DNA of 64,000 bases from Gemmatimonadales bacterium (GTDB lineage: Bacteria > Gemmatimonadota > Gemmatimonadetes > Gemmatimonadales > GWC2-71-9). Under the pieces are notes generated by a model. It saw only the letters and a program-made list of their open reading frames with translations, was not told where the DNA came from and did not search any database. This document shows, one piece after another, positions 61,368 through 64,000 of the stretch; within the stretch, counting starts at the first letter, position 1, and every line of letters starts with the position of its first letter. The position numbers were made by a program, and so were the translations under genes. The stretch spans positions 62,001 through 126,000 of the forward strand of contig DASYCE010000007.1 in NCBI GenBank assembly GCA_036500345.1, given 5' to 3'.

Positions 61368-61755
61368 CGGTCGCGACAACCTCGACCGGCGGCGGGAACC
61401 ACAGCACCAGCTGGACCGGCACCGGCGGTTCCTCGTCATCGGCGCGCACCGGGACGAGCGCCAGCAGCTCCTGCAGCGCTTCGATCGGCCCGCTGCCGAC
61501 CTCGTGCAGCTGCGTCTCGAAGCCGCCGCGCTGTTTCCCCTTGATCGTCGCCGTGTAGGTGGCGGTGTAGATCCGGCGCCGCTCGCCGTCGACGCGGGAA
61601 ATCACTGCGGTGCCGAATTCCTTGCGATCGCGGCGCAGTACACGGAAGACCCACACACCGTCGACTTCGCCGGCGGGGAGTTGCTCATTGAGCCACGCGG
61701 CGAGGCGCTCCCAGTTCGGTCCCTCCCCGGGACCACGCGGTTCCTGCGTCAGCAT
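61360..61755 (-). CDS. Conserved-looking protein of unknown function
   Basis: This 131-residue protein begins MLTQEPRGPGEGPNWERLAA and contains a compact alpha/beta region (DGVWVFRVLRRDRKEFGTAV, then RRRIYTATYTATIKGKQRGG) and a proline-rich end (LVLWFPPPVEV). No known motif or membrane segment is seen. It overlaps the gene before it by 7 nt and the Fur-family gene after it by 8 nt, which supports it as a real, co-translated gene. Confidence 0.72.
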   Translation of the reverse strand: MLTQEPRGPGEGPNWERLAAWLNEQLPAGEVDGVWVFRVLRRDRKEFGTAVISRVDGERRRIYTATYTATIKGKQRGGFETQLHEVGSGPIEALQELLALVPVRADDEEPPVPVQLVLWFPPPVEVVATDG

Positions 61756-62819
61756 CGTTCGAGCGACATTCGGAGGATGTGCATGAAATCCTGGGCGTTG
61801 GTAACGACACCGTACGCCTGATGGGTGCCGCGGTCGCGCAGCTTGTTGACCACGAACTCCGTCTGGTCGACGCAGATCGTCATCAGCGGCGTCGGCTGGC
61901 CGTCGTCGGTGTGAGTATGGAAGGCGGGGAGCATGTTCCCCACCGCGATCGCGTGCAGTGCCGTCGCGATGAAGACGGCACCGGTCGCCTTGATCGTGTG
62001 TTCGCGCATCGCGTCCTGCGCCTGCAGCGAGTCGCTGATCACCTCGGGGAGCGGTCCGTCGTCGCGAATCGATCCTGCCAGCACGAACGGGATGTCTCGT
62101 GTCACGATCGCGTGCATGATCCCCGACTTGATCAACCCCGAGTCCACAGCTGCGCGGATCGAACCGGCCCGGCGGACCGCGTTGATCGCGCGCATGTGGA
62201 GTCCGTGCCCGCCTTGCGTCGGACGCCCGCTGTTGTCCATGCCAAGCGTCGTGCCGAAGATCGCCGCCTCGATGTCGTGCACGGCGACGGCGTTCCCTGC
62301 CAGCACCGCCTGCACGTACCCGTTCGCGATCAGCCATTCGAAGTCGTTGCGCGCCCGCGCGTGCACCAGCGCCGGTCCCGTGATCCAGATCAGGTAGCCG
62401 CCGCGATCCTTCTCTTCCTGCACGCGCGCCGCGAGGTCGTCGTAGTTGACCGGCCGCTCGCGCGACACCTGCGTCCCCATGAACTGGAATTCGTTGGCGC
62501 CATGGGTTTCGCCCAGAAATCCATCGGTCGAGACGACGACACCTTCGCCGCCATGCTCATCAAGTGCGGTGAGGACGAGGTCGCCGCTGCGGATCTTCCG
62601 CATCTCGACCGTGTCGAGCACCTCTCCCCGCCGGACGATTGCGCAATCCATCCGCGGCCGGATCGGCGCCTGCCACCCGCTCTCGAGGCGAACGTAGGTC
62701 GGCAGGTTCGACGTCGAGAAGAATCCGTCCGGGAGGACGCCGTCGCCCGGCGCCGCGACGAACGTCGCGATCGGCGCGGTAGCATACGGAGGTCGAGTGA
62801 CATCGGGGAGCCAGGCCAT
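61749..62819 (-). CDS. LOR/SDH-type ornithine cyclodeaminase-like protein (TIGR00300 family)
   Basis: This 356-residue protein matches the NAD-binding family first seen in lysine-oxoglutarate reductase/saccharopine dehydrogenase fusions, some members of which are alternative ornithine cyclodeaminases (ornithine to proline and ammonia). Key blocks are FFSTSNLPTYVRLESGW, GPALVHARARNDFEWLI, VLAGNAVAVHDIEAAIFGT, SGIMHAIVTRDIPFVLAGSI and ALHAIAVGNMLP. The family's usual N-terminal domain of some 70-80 residues is missing. The ATG at 62819 lies about 10 nt after a TTGCCG-N16-TACCTT promoter, so the mRNA is probably leaderless; an ATG at 62873 would add 18 residues but would lie upstream of that promoter. 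Confidence 0.82.
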   Translation of the reverse strand: MAWLPDVTRPPYATAPIATFVAAPGDGVLPDGFFSTSNLPTYVRLESGWQAPIRPRMDCAIVRRGEVLDTVEMRKIRSGDLVLTALDEHGGEGVVVSTDGFLGETHGANEFQFMGTQVSRERPVNYDDLAARVQEEKDRGGYLIWITGPALVHARARNDFEWLIANGYVQAVLAGNAVAVHDIEAAIFGTTLGMDNSGRPTQGGHGLHMRAINAVRRAGSIRAAVDSGLIKSGIMHAIVTRDIPFVLAGSIRDDGPLPEVISDSLQAQDAMREHTIKATGAVFIATALHAIAVGNMLPAFHTHTDDGQPTPLMTICVDQTEFVVNKLRDRGTHQAYGVVTNAQDFMHILRMSLERC

Positions 62820-62828
62820 CTGGGCGGA

Positions 62829-62856
62829 AAGGTAGGGCGCCTCGGTGCAGCGGCAA
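62829..62856 (-). promoter_or_regulatory. Promoter of the LOR/SDH-type gene
   Basis: On the minus strand TTGCCG (62856-62851) and TACCTT (62834-62829) are 16 bp apart. The -10 element ends 9 nt before the ATG at 62819, which predicts transcription from within a few bases of the start codon. Confidence 0.55.
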
Positions 62857-62903
62857 AGCCGACCGATTGCCATCCCGGCGTACCCCCTCCACGTTTCCCG
62901 CCG

Positions 62904-64000
62904 ATGCGACTCTCCGCCACATCGTTTCCCCTTGCACTCTCGCTGATCGCGGCGCCACTGGTCGCGCAGAATCCCGATTCCGCCCGGACGATGCCGTCGC
63001 TCGAGGTGACCGTCACTCGCCAAGCGGCGCCCCTCTCCTCGCTCGGCGCCGCAGTCACGGTGATCGACTCCGCGAGCGTTCGGCGTGGGCGAATCGGGAC
63101 CGGGCTCGACGAGACCCTCGCCTTTGTCCCCGGCGTGGTCGCCGAGAATCGCTGGAACTACTCGGTCGACGAACGGGTTGCGATCCGCGGATTCGGCGCC
63201 CGCTCCAATTTCGGGCTGCGTGGCGTGAAGGTCCTCATCGACGGGGTACCGCAGACACTTCCCGACGGCCAGACCCAGCTCAACAACCTCGATCTCGGCA
63301 TCGTGTCACGCGTCGAGGTGATGCGCAGCGGAGCGTCCGCGCTGTACGGCAACGCCGGCGGCGGGGTCATTTCGTTCACCACAACGGCGGCGCCAGGCGT
63401 TCCGTGGGTGATCACGGCTGCGGGTGAAGGGGGAACGTTCGGCACGTCGAAGGAAGAGCTCACCGCCGGCGGACGCACCGGGCCCGTCGGCGCGACGCTG
63501 TCGCTGTCGAGGTTCTCGACCGATGGATCGCGCCAGCAGAGTGCTGCCGAACAGAAGCGGCTCAATTTCGGGCTCGACTGGGCCGCGTCGCCGAGGACCA
63601 CGGTGACCGTGCGCCTGAGTTCCGCCGACGATCCGCGGGCACAGAATCCCGGCGCGCTCACCGCCACTGAGCTCGCCCTCAATCCCGATTCCGCATCGGC
63701 GGCGAACATCCGCCGCGGCGCCGACAAGTCGATCACGCAGACGCAGCTTGCGTTCGGCATCCACCACGATGCGTCACATCTCCATCTCGACGCCACCATT
63801 TTCGGGCTGACCCGCAATCTGAACAATCCCCTGGCCACGCCGCCCCCGGCGCCCGCCGCAGCAAACGAGGGGACGTATGTCGGGATCGGGCGACTCCTCG
63901 GCGGCGCGCGCGCCAGCGCCACGGTCGATCTCGGCACGCTGTCGCTCACCGGCGGATTCGACGCGCAATCGCTGCGCGATAACCGCACCAATCGCAGGTC
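62904..64000 (+). CDS. TonB-dependent receptor, N-terminal part (runs off the window)
   Basis: The first 365 codons are present and the frame is open to the window edge. The protein has a signal peptide (MRLSATSFPLALSLIAAPLV, AQ) and a plug domain (about 33-150) with DETLAFVPGVVAENR, AIRGFGARSNFGLRGVKVLI, DGVPQTLPDGQTQLNNLDLG and VEVMRSGASALYGNAGGGVI, the FecA/IroN-like receptor pattern. Barrel strands follow. It would import a siderophore, vitamin or similar molecule using TonB energy. It is divergent from the LOR/SDH-type gene, with 84 bp between the starts. Confidence 0.9.
   Translation, partial: MRLSATSFPLALSLIAAPLVAQNPDSARTMPSLEVTVTRQAAPLSSLGAAVTVIDSASVRRGRIGTGLDETLAFVPGVVAENRWNYSVDERVAIRGFGARSNFGLRGVKVLIDGVPQTLPDGQTQLNNLDLGIVSRVEVMRSGASALYGNAGGGVISFTTTAAPGVPWVITAAGEGGTFGTSKEELTAGGRTGPVGATLSLSRFSTDGSRQQSAAEQKRLNFGLDWAASPRTTVTVRLSSADDPRAQNPGALTATELALNPDSASAANIRRGADKSITQTQLAFGIHHDASHLHLDATIFGLTRNLNNPLATPPPAPAAANEGTYVGIGRLLGGARASATVDLGTLSLTGGFDAQSLRDNRTNRR

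Noticed and set aside
1-64000. CRISPR arrays, insertion sequences, prophage genes, rRNA operons or toxin-antitoxin pairs
   Set aside because: No regularly spaced repeats, transposase, integrase, structural phage gene or rRNA sequence could be found on either strand.

Overview
The window reads as chromosomal DNA of a GC-rich Gram-negative bacterium, most likely a member of the Gemmatimonadota or a relative near Acidobacteriota. The reasons are several full-length MacB/ADOP-type permeases (814-residue class, ADOP = acidobacterial duplicated orphan permease), secreted GWxTD-like proteins, two TonB-dependent receptors, a B12-dependent ribonucleotide reductase as the only reductase in view, and many GTG starts with 4-nt stop/start overlaps. 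The assignment is an inference from gene content, since no rRNA gene is present. Almost everything is on the minus strand; only a PP2C phosphatase, a gamma-glutamyltransferase, an ABC exporter and the final TonB receptor are on the plus strand.

Layout: (a) 1-4523: a lipoprotein start cut by the window edge, then an operon read leftwards of a small protein, ispG, a DsbD/CcdA-type membrane protein, a TlpA-like thioredoxin, a cysteine-free peroxiredoxin-like protein and an unknown secreted protein. (b) 4597-15773: a complete potassium (Kdp) system with kdpE, kdpFABC and an unlinked two-part KdpD. The KdpD/Usp half follows kdpC and the membrane/GAF/kinase half lies upstream with kdpE; together they add up to one normal KdpD. 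A degenerate kinase closes the operon and an ordinary OmpR-type two-component pair precedes it. (c) 15838-28744: an ABC efflux module (adaptor, two ATPases, three MacB-like permeases) that ends with its own NtrC-type activator and NtrY-like kinase, and starts at a candidate sigma-54 promoter. (d) 28858-38457: an orphan permease, a hydrolase, a TonB receptor with a Cys-rich small partner, a permease gene broken by an in-frame amber codon, and a DinB protein.

(e) 38547-41108: nrdJ. (f) 41248-52318: a cell-wall amidase followed by four tandem paralogous secreted proteins with a degenerate GWxTD core. This is the least explained block of the window. (g) 52403-57325: a divergent PP2C phosphatase that seems to begin at an ACG codon, then murQ-anmK (MurNAc recycling) and ggt. 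(h) 57326-60882: a nested palindrome between converging genes, a glycine-zipper lipoprotein, an MsbA-like exporter and ccdA. (i) 60879-64000: a tightly overlapping set (ornithine cyclodeaminase-like LOR/SDH protein, unknown protein, Fur-family regulator, CcdA) and a divergent TonB receptor that leaves the window.

Three promoters share the pattern TTGCCG-N16/17-TAYCTT, which may be the housekeeping promoter of this organism. No rRNA, complete tRNA, CRISPR array, insertion sequence or phage gene was seen.
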